Assembly (NCBI RefSeq): GCF_001898315.1
Contig: NZ_MKTQ01000009.1
Location: 201,127 to 265,126, forward strand
DNA length: 64,000 nucleotides
Direction of reading: 5' to 3'
Source of the DNA: Microbacterium sp. 70-16
Lineage (GTDB): Bacteria > Actinomycetota > Actinomycetes > Actinomycetales > Microbacteriaceae
The notes beneath the pieces were generated by a model that saw only the letters and a list, made by a program, of their open reading frames with translations, made no database searches and was not told the origin of the DNA. Shown here piece after piece: positions 25,777 to 34,490 of the stretch (positions within the stretch are counted from its first letter, which is position 1; each line of letters begins with the position of its first letter). Both the position numbers and the translations under genes were made by a program.

Positions 25777-26388
25777 TCAGCGCCCGATCGAGGGGCCCGC
25801 GGGCGAGTCCGGGCCGACGTGCGGACCCGCCTGCGCCGCTTCGTCCGCGCGCATCCGGTTGTACGTCTCACGGGCGATCAGGTCGACCGCGAGGCCCGCT
25901 TCGCGGGCGCGAGCCATCATGCGCGTGGCCGTGCTCACGCTCACCCCGAGCTGCTCGGAGACGAGCTTGAGGGGCGCCAGGTTCACGGTCGTCGCGATCC
26001 GGTAGAGCGTCACCGCCTCGCGCACGGTTTCGTCGTAGGAGCGATCGGTGCGCGACCTGACGTCGTTGAGGTAGTCATTTAACCGCTCGGGCTTGCCCGC
26101 CTCGCGCGTCACGGTGACCACGCGCATCGATGAAAGCGCGACGAGGTACTGGACGCGCACGTCTCGGAGCGCGGCCGCGGTGACCTCGTCGCCCTCCCCC
26201 ACGCGATCGAGGCGGACGGATGCCGCCGCGGTGCGTCGCAGCTGCTCGTCGAAGACGACGTGAAGGTGGATGGCGCCGGCGACGTTGGGCTCGCCGACGG
26301 CGACGGCATTCCACGCCTTGGGCAGGCTCACGCCGTCGCCGACGTCGATCCGCTCGCTGTCGGTCACCTCGACCTCGACGCCACTCAT
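25777..26388 (-). CDS. HTH transcriptional regulator of the element
   Basis: 203 residues. The N-terminal ~90 residues are beta-rich and of unknown fold; the C-terminal part is helix-turn-helix (TVNLAPLKLVSEQLGVSVST, ATRMMARAREAGLA). Start at 26388 (MSGVEVEV); the longer frame to 26481 runs over the operator region. It is divergent from the excisionase-like gene, and repeated ATTGCTCAC boxes lie between them, so it probably controls its own promoter and excision. I do not recognise the family by name. Confidence 0.7.
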   Translation of the reverse strand: MSGVEVEVTDSERIDVGDGVSLPKAWNAVAVGEPNVAGAIHLHVVFDEQLRRTAAASVRLDRVGEGDEVTAAALRDVRVQYLVALSSMRVVTVTREAGKPERLNDYLNDVRSRTDRSYDETVREAVTLYRIATTVNLAPLKLVSEQLGVSVSTATRMMARAREAGLAVDLIARETYNRMRADEAAQAGPHVGPDSPAGPSIGR

Positions 26389-26416
26389 GGGATCAGCCTG
26401 ACACGATTTCGGACTG

Positions 26417-26488
26417 GTGAGCAATACATGTCGCGGATTGCTCACGTGAGGAGTACGGTGTGGGCAAGTGATGACACACATTGCTCAC
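26417..26488. promoter_or_regulatory. Operator region with three GTGAGCAAT/ATTGCTCAC boxes
   Basis: GTGAGCAAT at 26417-26425 and ATTGCTCAC at 26437-26445 form a perfect 9-bp inverted repeat with an 11-base spacer. A third ATTGCTCAC at 26480-26488 abuts the ribosome site of the downstream gene. The spacing suits a dimeric repressor controlling both divergent genes. Confidence 0.75.
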
Positions 26489-26500
26489 GAGGAGAAGGAC

Positions 26501-26680
26501 ATGAACAATTCAAGCAACTCACTCGCCCTGACGATGAAGGATGCCGCCAAGCTCGTCGGCGTCGACTACCGTACGATCAAGCTCGGCATCGAGAGCGGGA
26601 CTATCCCCACGATCCAGCTCGGCCCGCGACGGATGATCCCCCGCGTCCCGCTGCTGCGCGCGTTCGGGATCAACGCCTGA
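26501..26680 (+). CDS. Small excisionase/MerR-like HTH protein
   Basis: 59 residues: LTMKDAAKLVGVDYRTIKLG, then IESGTIPTIQLGPRRMIPR. This is the compact HTH plus wing of excisionase-family DNA-binding proteins, which bend att DNA or act as recombination directionality factors. The start at 26501 has the strong site GAGGAGAAGG. Divergent from the element regulator. Confidence 0.78.
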   Translation: MNNSSNSLALTMKDAAKLVGVDYRTIKLGIESGTIPTIQLGPRRMIPRVPLLRAFGINA

Positions 26681-26743
26681 GCGATCGAGACCAACCTCGC
26701 CGTCTGTGCCCCGGCGCCGATACGGACCAGGCTGGGTTCCGGC

Positions 26744-27511
26744 TCAGCGCGGCCGTGCGACGCGGGTACGGATGCTCGCGATCACCTGGCGGTAGTCGAA
26801 CATGATCCTGGGCGGCGGTTGCGCCTCCCATCCGTCAGCGAGCGAATGCAGGATCTGTCCGACATCGCGTCGCACGCCCCGCGCCGGCGCTTCATCGAGC
26901 TGCCAGCCACCGATGTCCTCAGTCGGGTGCGCTTCGACGATCCGAAACAGGCTGTGCAGGTCGATCGCGTCCTTCATCGCGCGACGGTTCTTCCAGGCGT
27001 ACGCCTTGAGCATGATCGCACCCTCGACCGACGGGACCGTGGTCGTGAACAGCAGCTCCTCATCGTTGCTGAGCGTGACCGACACCTCGAGCGAGAGCCG
27101 ATGCGCCAGAGCGACACCGAGACCAGGCATGCTGTCGAACGTCCTGCCGCCGAGCGTCTCCTGGCGCAGTCGGGTATCCAGGTTGGGCACGAGCAGATCC
27201 ACCGCGAGGGTGGTGTCATCCGCGCCTGGCCGTACGTACCGATTGCTGTTCGTGGGCGCGTAGCCGAGCGCCATCAGCCGGCCGTGGGCGGTGCTCGTGC
27301 TGGCCAGCGCACGCGGGATGCCGCCGTCTGCGTCTCCCGTGCGACGCAGGACCGAGCCAGGGCTCGGGAAGCGTGCGCACAGCATCGATACCATCTGACC
27401 GCCGATGATGCCGGACTCCTCTTCACCGTCGAGGACCTGCGACAGGTCGGCGAGAGCTAGGAACGCAGCGTCGTCGGCTGCGGTGCGCGAGACGAGGTAC
27501 GTGTCAGGCAT
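26744..27511 (-). CDS. AbiEii-like nucleotidyltransferase toxin
   Basis: 255 residues. Nucleotidyltransferase pattern: IIGGQMVSMLCARF, then TGDADGGIPRAL (D-x-D metal pair), AVDLLVPNLDTR, and MLKAYAWKNRRAMKDAIDLH, the Lys/Asp helix typical of AbiEii/MenT-type toxins. Those enzymes block growth by nucleotidylating tRNA or other targets. The start overlaps the stop of the antitoxin gene by 8 bp (type IV toxin-antitoxin organisation). Exact target unknown. Confidence 0.75.
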   Translation of the reverse strand: MPDTYLVSRTAADDAAFLALADLSQVLDGEEESGIIGGQMVSMLCARFPSPGSVLRRTGDADGGIPRALASTSTAHGRLMALGYAPTNSNRYVRPGADDTTLAVDLLVPNLDTRLRQETLGGRTFDSMPGLGVALAHRLSLEVSVTLSNDEELLFTTTVPSVEGAIMLKAYAWKNRRAMKDAIDLHSLFRIVEAHPTEDIGGWQLDEAPARGVRRDVGQILHSLADGWEAQPPPRIMFDYRQVIASIRTRVARPR

Positions 27512-28430
27512 CGGCGTGCTTCGCGTACCAGCGCACGACGTAGTCGCGGAGCTTGTCGACCGCTTCGTCCTGGTCGCCCGTTGTCGCCGTACGCAACACG
27601 TCATAGGCCGCGATGACCGGGTCGACGATGCCTTCCCTCCCCCACGCCGCGGCCGTCGACCATAGAGTCAGGTCACTCGGGATCGTGACGAGCGTCGTGT
27701 AGTCGGAGTCGTCTGTCAGGACGTAGCCGTCTGAAGCGAGGTCGATCGTCGCCTTCGCATAACCGACGACACGCTCGGACACTCGCCACGGCGCGATCGC
27801 ATCCGCGGCGAAGTCTCCGGACAGCAACGCGCCGCGGGCGGTGAGCTGCTTCGCCTGCTCGTCCACGGGGCGATCGCTCCACCAATAGAAGGACTGACCT
27901 CCGGGGCCCGGGTAGCCGGCCACGAGCTCGTCGAACAGCTTCGCGGCGTCCTCGTCGTCGGGCAACAACCGCAGAGCATTGGACACAGAGCCCTGCGACG
28001 CGCCGGCGAGCTCGGCAAGCCGGGCCTGCTCATTGTGGGGCGCGCCAGCGAGGAGTGCCCGCCACACGGCGAAACGCGCATAGGGACGGGGGCCCCTCGT
28101 GGCTGGCTGCGCAGCGGGCGTCTCCTCGAGCATGTGGACCTCACCATCACGAACAACTCGATCGTCGAGCACGAGCGTCAGGTCGCGGTTGGCTCGCGCC
28201 CATTCGATTGCATTCACCGTCGCGCGCGGCGCGACGACGACGAGGTGCGCGCGATCCCGGCGTGACTCGTGCGCCGCGTAGATCTTCTGGAGCCAGGCCC
28301 GTTCCGGTAGCCGCCCGGTGGTTTTGAACTCGAAGTCGACGGGCTCGCCGTCGACGAGGATGGTGAGATCGGACATCTTCACGTGCGCGCCAGCGCTGCG
28401 AAGCTGCTTGATGACCCGACCGACGTCCAT
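27504..28430 (-). CDS. AbiEi-like antitoxin / autoregulator
   Basis: 308 residues. A winged-helix region appears in the middle (NEQARLAELAGASQGSVSNA), with N- and C-terminal domains as in long AbiEi antitoxins. The N-terminal part (VDFEFKTTGRLPERAWLQKI) has a restriction-endonuclease-like look, common in this group. Start at 28430: GAAGG stands six bases upstream, while the ATG at 28442 falls inside the palindromic operator. Likely neutralises the toxin and represses its own operon. Confidence 0.72.
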   Translation of the reverse strand: MDVGRVIKQLRSAGAHVKMSDLTILVDGEPVDFEFKTTGRLPERAWLQKIYAAHESRRDRAHLVVVAPRATVNAIEWARANRDLTLVLDDRVVRDGEVHMLEETPAAQPATRGPRPYARFAVWRALLAGAPHNEQARLAELAGASQGSVSNALRLLPDDEDAAKLFDELVAGYPGPGGQSFYWWSDRPVDEQAKQLTARGALLSGDFAADAIAPWRVSERVVGYAKATIDLASDGYVLTDDSDYTTLVTIPSDLTLWSTAAAWGREGIVDPVIAAYDVLRTATTGDQDEAVDKLRDYVVRWYAKHADA

Positions 28431-28437
28431 ATCAACC

Positions 28438-28480
28438 TTCATATTAAAGAAAACGTAGATTGCGTTTATTCTAATATGAA
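28438..28480. promoter_or_regulatory. AbiE operator: long AT-rich inverted repeat
   Basis: Perfect 9-bp arms TTCATATTA (28438-28446) and TAATATGAA (28472-28480) enclose a further near-symmetrical stretch, giving a ~43-bp palindrome just upstream of the antitoxin start. AbiEi antitoxins are known to repress from inverted repeats. Confidence 0.7.
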
Positions 28481-28741
28481 CCTCGCGAGTGCACACGTTG
28501 GGTGGGCACAGCGGACCTCGGGGCGCTTCTCAAGATCCGTTCGTCGCGGGTCAAGTCCTGGGGCGTGGTCTATCGGTGATTGTGTGATTCCTCGTGTTTG
28601 TGGTCAGGCGGTGAGGGCGAGGAGATCGCCGCACACGGCGACTCGTGGTTCTATCTCAAGGACCTCCCGCCCAACCGTTGATCCCCCTCCCCGCTATGCA
28701 CGGTAGGCTAGATATCGATAGGCGAACTTCTCATTCGTCTC
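28481..28741. other. Gap with a possible gene remnant
   Basis: No complete gene seen. Codons 28598-28681 on the plus strand read as a protein C-terminus (WSGGEGEEIAAHGDSWFY, then LKDLPPNR, stop) with normal codon bias, but no start is available. It may be the tail of a deleted gene. Confidence 0.3.
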
Positions 28742-28777
28742 GCCCCGGCTGTGTGGTAACAGTCGGGGCTTTTTCTT
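28742..28777 (+). terminator. Rho-independent terminator
   Basis: An 11-bp stem (gccccggctgt/acagtcggggc, one G-T pair) with loop gtggta, followed by ttttctttgt. It has no intact gene upstream on its strand, supporting the idea that a gene was lost here. Confidence 0.8.
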
Positions 28778-28977
28778 TGTCCCAGTCGCTCTCAGCGCTA
28801 TGGACGCTCCAACCAACGCAGCGCCGCCCCCGGGGCGTGAGCTCCGCTCGACTGCACGAGCAGCCCTGCACAAGCGACGCCTTCGGCGGATACGCAAAGG
28901 TGCACAACTCAACGGCACCTTCCGCATGCGTCCCTGCGGCAAGGAGCCGCACCCCGACCCGTACCGCAGCATCTGTA

Positions 28978-30009
28978 TCAGGACTCCACGCCGGCGAACG
29001 CCTCGATCTCCACGCGGTACCAGCTATCCAGGATCTCTACGAGAGCGTCCGCCAGAAGCTCGACTTGTTCGAGCGGCATCCGGGTTGAGGCCGGCCCCAC
29101 GATCCAGTCGATGTACCCCGTGGTCAACCAGCGCTCGCTGTCGTCAAAGTGGTGACCGACGATCGCCAGTTTGCGAGCGTGCGCACGGCCGTTCTCGGTC
29201 TTGGAGTTCACGTGGGCCGAACTAGGGCGACGCCTACTGAGATGAAAGTCCTCAACTCGATCGCCGATGACATCTCGCTGCAGCCGGCGCACCGCGTCGA
29301 CCCACGTCGGCGTCTTGGCAGAGTCTCGCGGATAGCTCGTCGAGTCCGCCTTCACGCTGATGCCGACGCTGAAACGGAGCGGCACGGGCTCGCCCGCGGG
29401 CGGCATAGCCCGCTGAGCAACCTGCAGGACGGCCCGCAGCTGCGCATCGCCAATCCAGGGCGAGTAGAAGTTGATCGCTGGCATCCCCGAGCCGCCACGT
29501 CTGCTGTCGATCGCCCACCCCGACCCCAACCGCTGCTGGGCGGGTTCGATCAGCCGGCGGAGCCTCGCCTCAACCGCACTCTTCCCCGATCGCGCAGCCC
29601 CCACCTCGGCGAGCGTCAGGCGTGAGTGCGGGAAGCAATCGAGAGCTTCTTCCCATGTCATCAGCGTGACCCGCGCCTTGCGGGGAAGCCATTCCGGCGC
29701 ATGCTCCCTCTCGAGTAGCAACACGACGAGGTGATCCGCGACTGTCAGCTCGCGGTCGACTTGGTCTTCCGTCAGCGTGTGATCGAACTTCGCCTCGATG
29801 CCGACAACGAGTCCCGGCTCCACGAAGGTGAGCGCGATATCGATCTTCTGGTCGCCGTGCTCGGCCCTGACGTCCGCAAATCGACCGAGGCGGCCAGCGC
29901 CGACGTGTTCGGCGAGCTTCGCGACGAAGCGAACGTGGTCGTGGCGAATCTCAGCCGCGAGCGCGCGTGTCGCGAGCGGCTCGGTTGTGAAGATGAGTGA
30001 TGCGGCCAC
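28978..30009 (-). CDS. PD-(D/E)XK-nuclease-like hypothetical protein
   Basis: 343 residues. The N-terminal half has a nuclease-core pattern: AEHGDQKIDIALTFV, then VVGIEAKFDHTLTEDQVDRE (Asp ... Glu-x-Lys). The C-terminal half (INFYSPWIGDAQLRAVL, DWIVGPASTRMPLEQVE) is not recognised. The GTG at 30009 has GAGGGG six bases upstream; the frame stays open to a GTG at 30174 but that part is Arg-rich and unconvincing. Stands between the AbiE pair and the relaxase, so defence or element maintenance is plausible. Confidence 0.6.
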   Translation of the reverse strand: MAASLIFTTEPLATRALAAEIRHDHVRFVAKLAEHVGAGRLGRFADVRAEHGDQKIDIALTFVEPGLVVGIEAKFDHTLTEDQVDRELTVADHLVVLLLEREHAPEWLPRKARVTLMTWEEALDCFPHSRLTLAEVGAARSGKSAVEARLRRLIEPAQQRLGSGWAIDSRRGGSGMPAINFYSPWIGDAQLRAVLQVAQRAMPPAGEPVPLRFSVGISVKADSTSYPRDSAKTPTWVDAVRRLQRDVIGDRVEDFHLSRRRPSSAHVNSKTENGRAHARKLAIVGHHFDDSERWLTTGYIDWIVGPASTRMPLEQVELLADALVEILDSWYRVEIEAFAGVES

Positions 30010-30228
30010 CGGGTCCCCTCGGTTGTCGGTCTCCAGAGTACCGAAGCCAATGCCCGATGCGTATCGCCACCAACGCCGCTCCGATGCTGGCAGCACACGA
30101 ACCCCGAACGCCTTCCGCGCTCGACGAGGTCGGTCGCGATCACGACCCACACGATGCAGAACGCGGCGAATCACCCATCCGCTACACCCGCCGACTGTTC
30201 CCGGTCGGCTCGATCGAAGAGCCGGGCG

Positions 30229-30759
30229 TGAAGCGCCAACCGGAACTCACTGGTCGTCCGCGTACACAAGGCGAACGCCCTCTTCCCCGACCGTGTTGAC
30301 TCCGCCGAGCCAGTGGGACTTCTGGTACGGGTGGGATCGGCCCGAGCAACACGCGACGTCAACCTGTTCGGCAAACAGCAGCCGCTCGAAGTCGCCGACC
30401 TTCGACGACTTGCCTCGATCGACCTCGGCGGCTACTTCCGATTCGAACACGCGGGGCACGGCGGCGCTGTCGGCGGGCAACAAGACTACGTCGAGGGATA
30501 CCGTGCGCGCGCCGATAAGCTCCGACGTGCGCTCGTCGCGGAGGCTCGAGTCCGCAACCTGCTCCTGCCGGATCGATTCGTCATCCCGCCCACCTGGGGT
30601 CCTCGCTATGCGAAGGATGCCAAGCCTGTGCCAGCGTGCGGCAACTACAGAACCGTCGACCTTGCCGCGGCACTCGCCAGCGACTTCCTCGATCCGGTGC
30701 TCTCTGCAGATTTCACGAGCGGAATGACCTGGTCTCGCGACGCGCTCGCCTGGCTCTGA
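30229..30759 (+). pseudogene. Hypothetical gene, probably 5'-truncated or frameshifted
   Basis: The only legal start is a GTG at 30313 (148 residues), but codon bias and protein-like sequence continue upstream of it (NSLVVRVHKANALFPDRVDS) to a TGA at 30229. A different frame upstream (30057-30230, MRIATNAAPMLAAHEPRTPS ... FPVGSIEEPGVKRQ) also looks coding, so a frameshift near 30230 may have split one gene. The C-terminal part includes RRALVAEARVRNLLLPDRF. Function unknown. Confidence 0.4.
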
Positions 30760-30798
30760 TAGACCGTCGCTTCGCGAGGGTGGCCAGGCCCGGTACGC

Positions 30799-33534
30799 TC
30801 ATACCCCGATCCCACGCCCCGCCCCCGGCACCCCCACCACCGGCCCGGTAGCCACCGCGACGTCCCTTGCCGCCCGTCGCACCTCCGCCGCCGCCGCACG
30901 CACCGCATCCTGCATGGTCAGCTCCGGCGTCCCGCGCTGCATCGACTCGGCGAGGCACTCGCGCGCCTCGTCGTCCGTCCGCGCCACCACGATCGCGGTG
31001 TTGTGCGCCCGCCCGCGGGTGAGGCCGACATAGAGCCCCGCGGCATCCACGTCGGGGCCGACGATCGACGCGTCGGCGGTGTCGCCCTGCACGCCGTGCA
31101 CGGTCGACGCGTACGCCAGCTGCAGATGCTCGCGCGCGTACTCGGACGACACGCGCCGGAACTCACCGCTGTCGCTCACCGACACGAGGTCGACGTGCTC
31201 ATCACGGATGCCCCACACGATCCACTGCGCACGGTTCTCGACCCCGGTGTGCCGGTCGTTGCGGCGCGTCTGGACTGCGTCGCCCACGAGGATGCGTTGC
31301 TCCCCCATCCCCCACGCGACCACGCCCGCGTCGAGCTCACCTACCTCGACGCGCCGCTGTTGAACGGCATCGTTGATGGCATCCGCCTCGGCGTTCGTGC
31401 CCGACACCAGCGCGACACGCTTGCCGCGCGCGTGCCAGTCGAAGTACGCCTCGATCATCCGCTCGCGCGCCGCGTCGAGGTGATCGACCCGGTCGACGTG
31501 ACCGCGGTCGACCAGCTCACCGGCGACGGCCATCGCGCGGTCGCCATCGCCGGCATCGCGCAGCCGCAGCGTGAGCGCGGCGTAGTCGCGGTCGCGGAAC
31601 CGGTGCACCGTGTCGAGCTCGACCGCCGCATTCGCGTGCCGGATCGCCGACCCCATCGCACCCGCGTGCCCGACCGGCGTCGCCTGATGCGTATCGCCCA
31701 CGAACGCCACCCCGACCCCCTGCTCGATCGCCAGCTCAGCGAGCACATTTGCCGTCTGCAGGTCGACCATGCCGGCCTCGTCGACGACGATCCGATCACC
31801 ATGCGCCAACACGTACCGCGAAGGGCCAGCGTAGACAGCACCGGTCGCCGGGTCGACATCGCCCGCGCCCAGTCGCGTCCACACCATCGCGCCGGCCTCA
31901 TCGCACCCCCACCGGTAGCCGTGGTCGGCGAGCAGCGCGTGAAGACTGGATGCCGCGGCCCCCACCTCCCGCGACGCGACCGACGCCGCCTTGCGCGTGG
32001 GCGCCACGACGAGCAGCCGCCGCCGCTGCGTCGTGAGCGCCGTAAACGCCGCGCGCAGCATCGTCGTCTTGCCCGCGCCGGCGGGGCCGGTCACCGTCAC
32101 GAGTCCATCGGTGCCGGCGATGGCGCACGCCGCGACCATCTGCGAGGCATCCAATGTCGACGGGGCCTCGGCGTGCGCGAACCGGCGCAACTCGCCAGGC
32201 AGCAGCGAGCGGCCGGGCTGGGCGAGCACGTCGAGACGCCCGGCGAGCCGGATCTTGGCGCGCACCGTCTCGGTTGCCATGAAGGCCTTCACGTGCGCGG
32301 GCGAGTCATCCGCGACGAGGCGCTGCACGCCGCGCATGGCACGCTGCGTGATGTCGGCGATCACGTCGTCGAGCCGGTCACGCGCGACGACGATCCCGGT
32401 GCGCGAGAGCGCGCGGATCGCCCCCGCGCGCAGGTCGAAGACGCTGAATCGCCCGCCGCTCGAGGTCGACCGTTCGTCCGCGTCAACCACCGCCTGCGCC
32501 GCGAGCAGATCGAGATCGATGGCGTCCACATCGCGCGCCGCGACGGGAACGGCCGCGCGCGCCCCGAGGAGGCTCGGATCGATCGCCGCCATCTCGTCGC
32601 GGACCGTCTGCTCCCACGACATCTCGTCGAGATCCGCCGGCTTGTTCGGGCGCGCCACCGCCCACGCGCGCCGATCGATCTGCTGCAGCACGTCGATGCT
32701 CGGCGCAGCTCCCCCGTGCGCCGCCGACCATTCCGCGATCAGACGTGCCCGGTTCGCCGCGATCTGTGTGGACCGTCGCGAGAGGGGGCGCACGGCGCCG
32801 GCGAGCTCGGCGATCTCGCCCGCGTCGTCGAGCGTGTACCCGTGGCGCGCGAGCGCGGCGATCCAGGCGGGGTCGGTGCGGGCGGCGAGCTCACCCTCGG
32901 CGTTGATCACGGTGTGCAGCTTCATCGCGACGCGCGAGTCGAGGTTCGACCACTTGCCGTCGGCGCCGCGCACCTTGATGTTCAGCCAGAGGTGCCGGTG
33001 GATGTGCGGGTCGAGTGCCCGCGAGCGCCGGTGCTGCAGCTCGACGACCTCGATGCGGGTGATCGCTTCGCGGATGCGTCCGCCGTGTCCGCGTCGCGCG
33101 TTGAGCTCGGATTGCCAGGTGAGCAGGATGCGTTCGCGCAGCCGATCCTGCAGCGCCTCGAACTCGGTCGCGAGCTCGGGGTGCAGCAGCGCGGCGAGGC
33201 TGTAGGACTTCGGGTGATTGAGCGTCCCATCAAGCAGCAGGTCGGCGTCGGGGCTCAGCCGCTGGTGGCCGCGCTCCTCCCCCGTAACCGGATCGTGCCC
33301 GGTGACCCACACCCGCATGCCGCCGGCGGTGAGCTGGTCCGACGTGATGACGCCGTTGTCGACGATGAAGCGCGTGACGGTCGAATCGGATGCCGCGCTG
33401 TACGCCTCGAGTGCGTCGACACCCGCCCCGGGGTGCAGATGTGCGTCGCACGTGCCCTCGAGCGCATACGCGATCGCCTGTCGAACCCCTCGAGATTCGA
33501 CGCCCCGCTTCCACCGCTCGAGCCCTCCCCGCAT
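30799..33534 (-). CDS. MobF-type conjugative relaxase-helicase (TrwC/TraI-like)
   Basis: 911 residues. The relaxase domain has the three-His metal motif LDPHIHRHLWLNIKV near residue 175 and a candidate catalytic Tyr23 (QAIAYALEG). A RecD-like helicase follows: Walker A TGPAGAGKTTMLRA near 480, DRIVVDEAGMVD, FVGDTHQATPVGH, and C-terminal LAYASTVHGVQGDTADASIV and VGLTRGRAH. It nicks and unwinds DNA for conjugal transfer. The N-terminus is shorter than in typical MobF proteins. A TACTCT element lies six bases before the ATG. No T4SS genes accompany it. Confidence 0.85.
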   Translation of the reverse strand: MRGGLERWKRGVESRGVRQAIAYALEGTCDAHLHPGAGVDALEAYSAASDSTVTRFIVDNGVITSDQLTAGGMRVWVTGHDPVTGEERGHQRLSPDADLLLDGTLNHPKSYSLAALLHPELATEFEALQDRLRERILLTWQSELNARRGHGGRIREAITRIEVVELQHRRSRALDPHIHRHLWLNIKVRGADGKWSNLDSRVAMKLHTVINAEGELAARTDPAWIAALARHGYTLDDAGEIAELAGAVRPLSRRSTQIAANRARLIAEWSAAHGGAAPSIDVLQQIDRRAWAVARPNKPADLDEMSWEQTVRDEMAAIDPSLLGARAAVPVAARDVDAIDLDLLAAQAVVDADERSTSSGGRFSVFDLRAGAIRALSRTGIVVARDRLDDVIADITQRAMRGVQRLVADDSPAHVKAFMATETVRAKIRLAGRLDVLAQPGRSLLPGELRRFAHAEAPSTLDASQMVAACAIAGTDGLVTVTGPAGAGKTTMLRAAFTALTTQRRRLLVVAPTRKAASVASREVGAAASSLHALLADHGYRWGCDEAGAMVWTRLGAGDVDPATGAVYAGPSRYVLAHGDRIVVDEAGMVDLQTANVLAELAIEQGVGVAFVGDTHQATPVGHAGAMGSAIRHANAAVELDTVHRFRDRDYAALTLRLRDAGDGDRAMAVAGELVDRGHVDRVDHLDAARERMIEAYFDWHARGKRVALVSGTNAEADAINDAVQQRRVEVGELDAGVVAWGMGEQRILVGDAVQTRRNDRHTGVENRAQWIVWGIRDEHVDLVSVSDSGEFRRVSSEYAREHLQLAYASTVHGVQGDTADASIVGPDVDAAGLYVGLTRGRAHNTAIVVARTDDEARECLAESMQRGTPELTMQDAVRAAAAEVRRAARDVAVATGPVVGVPGAGRGIGV

Positions 33535-33763
33535 GCCGCCAGAGTATGAGCGTTTTTCCTGATTATCCAGGTATTTTTACGGTATGAAGGTTGGTGTTGC
33601 AGGATGCCTCTAAGGGGTGTTGCTCACCGGGGGGTGCCTGCGTGCATCGTCCTTGTTCTTGTCCATGGTCGGCGTCCAGGGAATCGCGAGCGAGCACCTC
33701 GGTCGACCGCCATACTGGCCGGGATCAGCGTCAGAAACGACGAGCGTCAGAACGACCCGCGCC
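33535..33763. other. Gap upstream of the relaxase; candidate oriT region
   Basis: 229 bp with no convincing gene. It holds small inverted repeats (CCTG-attatc-CAGG at about 33558 and GGTG-ttgct-CACC at about 33617) and an AT-rich stretch. Its position beside the relaxase start makes it the natural place to seek the origin of transfer. No nic site is recognised. Confidence 0.35.
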
Positions 33764-34402
33764 TCACGCTCTTTCGAACAGCTCCGCCGGCCTCCCCCGC
33801 CCTTCGATGAGCATCTCCCCGGTCGCGCGCAGCTGCGGCAGCATGGCCCGGCGGAAGGTGTCCGGCATCAGCGCTTGGCCCGACACCGCCTCGTGCACCA
33901 GTCGAAGCTGCCGCATCGTGAACGGTGCTTCGAGAAGACCAGCGGGGTCAGGCGAACTGAGGTACTCGGCACGCAGAGCATCGACCGCGAATCCGACGAT
34001 CTCGCGGTGGTCGTACTTCAGGTCGGGCAGGTTGTCGACCGGCGCGAGCCGGTGCTCTTCTGACGCCGGTAGCCGGTCGACACGAACGACGTCCACGTGC
34101 GCGACGGACAGCACCCATCCCCGGTCATCCCGCCCCGGCTCGTCGAACACGTGAAGCTGACGAGGGCGGAGCCCGTCGATCCCCGCCTTGGTCCGTAACG
34201 AGCGCAGCACGGCACCACGAAGCGTCTCCCCCTCATGCAGAAACGACCCCGGCAGACGCCACTCGCCATCAGAATCGCCGGCGCGGACGAGGAGCACGGC
34301 CAGCGCGCCGTCGGCGACCGTGAGGACCGCGGTGTCCACCGCGACGGACGGCTGCGGGTAGTCAAACAGTCGTCTTCCTGAGCTGTCGCGGTAGTCGGCC
34401 AT
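33764..34402 (-). CDS. NrtR-like Nudix-domain transcriptional regulator
   Basis: 212 residues. An N-terminal Nudix fold with an eroded catalytic box (WRLPGSFLHEGETLRG, then LRSLRTKAGI, lacking the REXXEE core), then the NrtR winged helix (APFTMRQLRLVHEAVSGQAL, PDTFRRAMLPQ) ending in the family's G-R-P-x-E-L-F segment. NrtR proteins bind ADP-ribose and regulate NAD metabolism. Divergent from the HD-hydrolase/ARH operon with palindromes between them. Confidence 0.85.
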   Translation of the reverse strand: MADYRDSSGRRLFDYPQPSVAVDTAVLTVADGALAVLLVRAGDSDGEWRLPGSFLHEGETLRGAVLRSLRTKAGIDGLRPRQLHVFDEPGRDDRGWVLSVAHVDVVRVDRLPASEEHRLAPVDNLPDLKYDHREIVGFAVDALRAEYLSSPDPAGLLEAPFTMRQLRLVHEAVSGQALMPDTFRRAMLPQLRATGEMLIEGRGRPAELFERA

Positions 34403-34410
34403 GCGATCAA

Positions 34411-34477
34411 TTTAGCGCACCCTTGCGCAATGTCGGAACCCAGGTGCATGATCTATTTAGATCACATCAGCGCTAAA
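34411..34477. promoter_or_regulatory. Candidate NrtR operator region
   Basis: TGATCTA-tt-TAGATCA (34449-34464) is a perfect 7-bp-arm palindrome. Outside it, TTTAGCGC (34411-34418) and GCGCTAAA (34470-34477) form a second inverted pair. They fill the gap between the divergent regulator and the HD-hydrolase operon. Confidence 0.7.
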
Positions 34478-34490
34478 GAAGGAGAAGACG

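Noticed and set aside
28481..28741. An insertion sequence in the gap after AbiE
   Set aside because: No transposase motif, no terminal inverted repeats and no target duplication could be seen.
31003..33549. 848-residue plus-strand frame opposite the relaxase
   Set aside because: Shadow frame; the minus strand has relaxase and helicase motifs in order.
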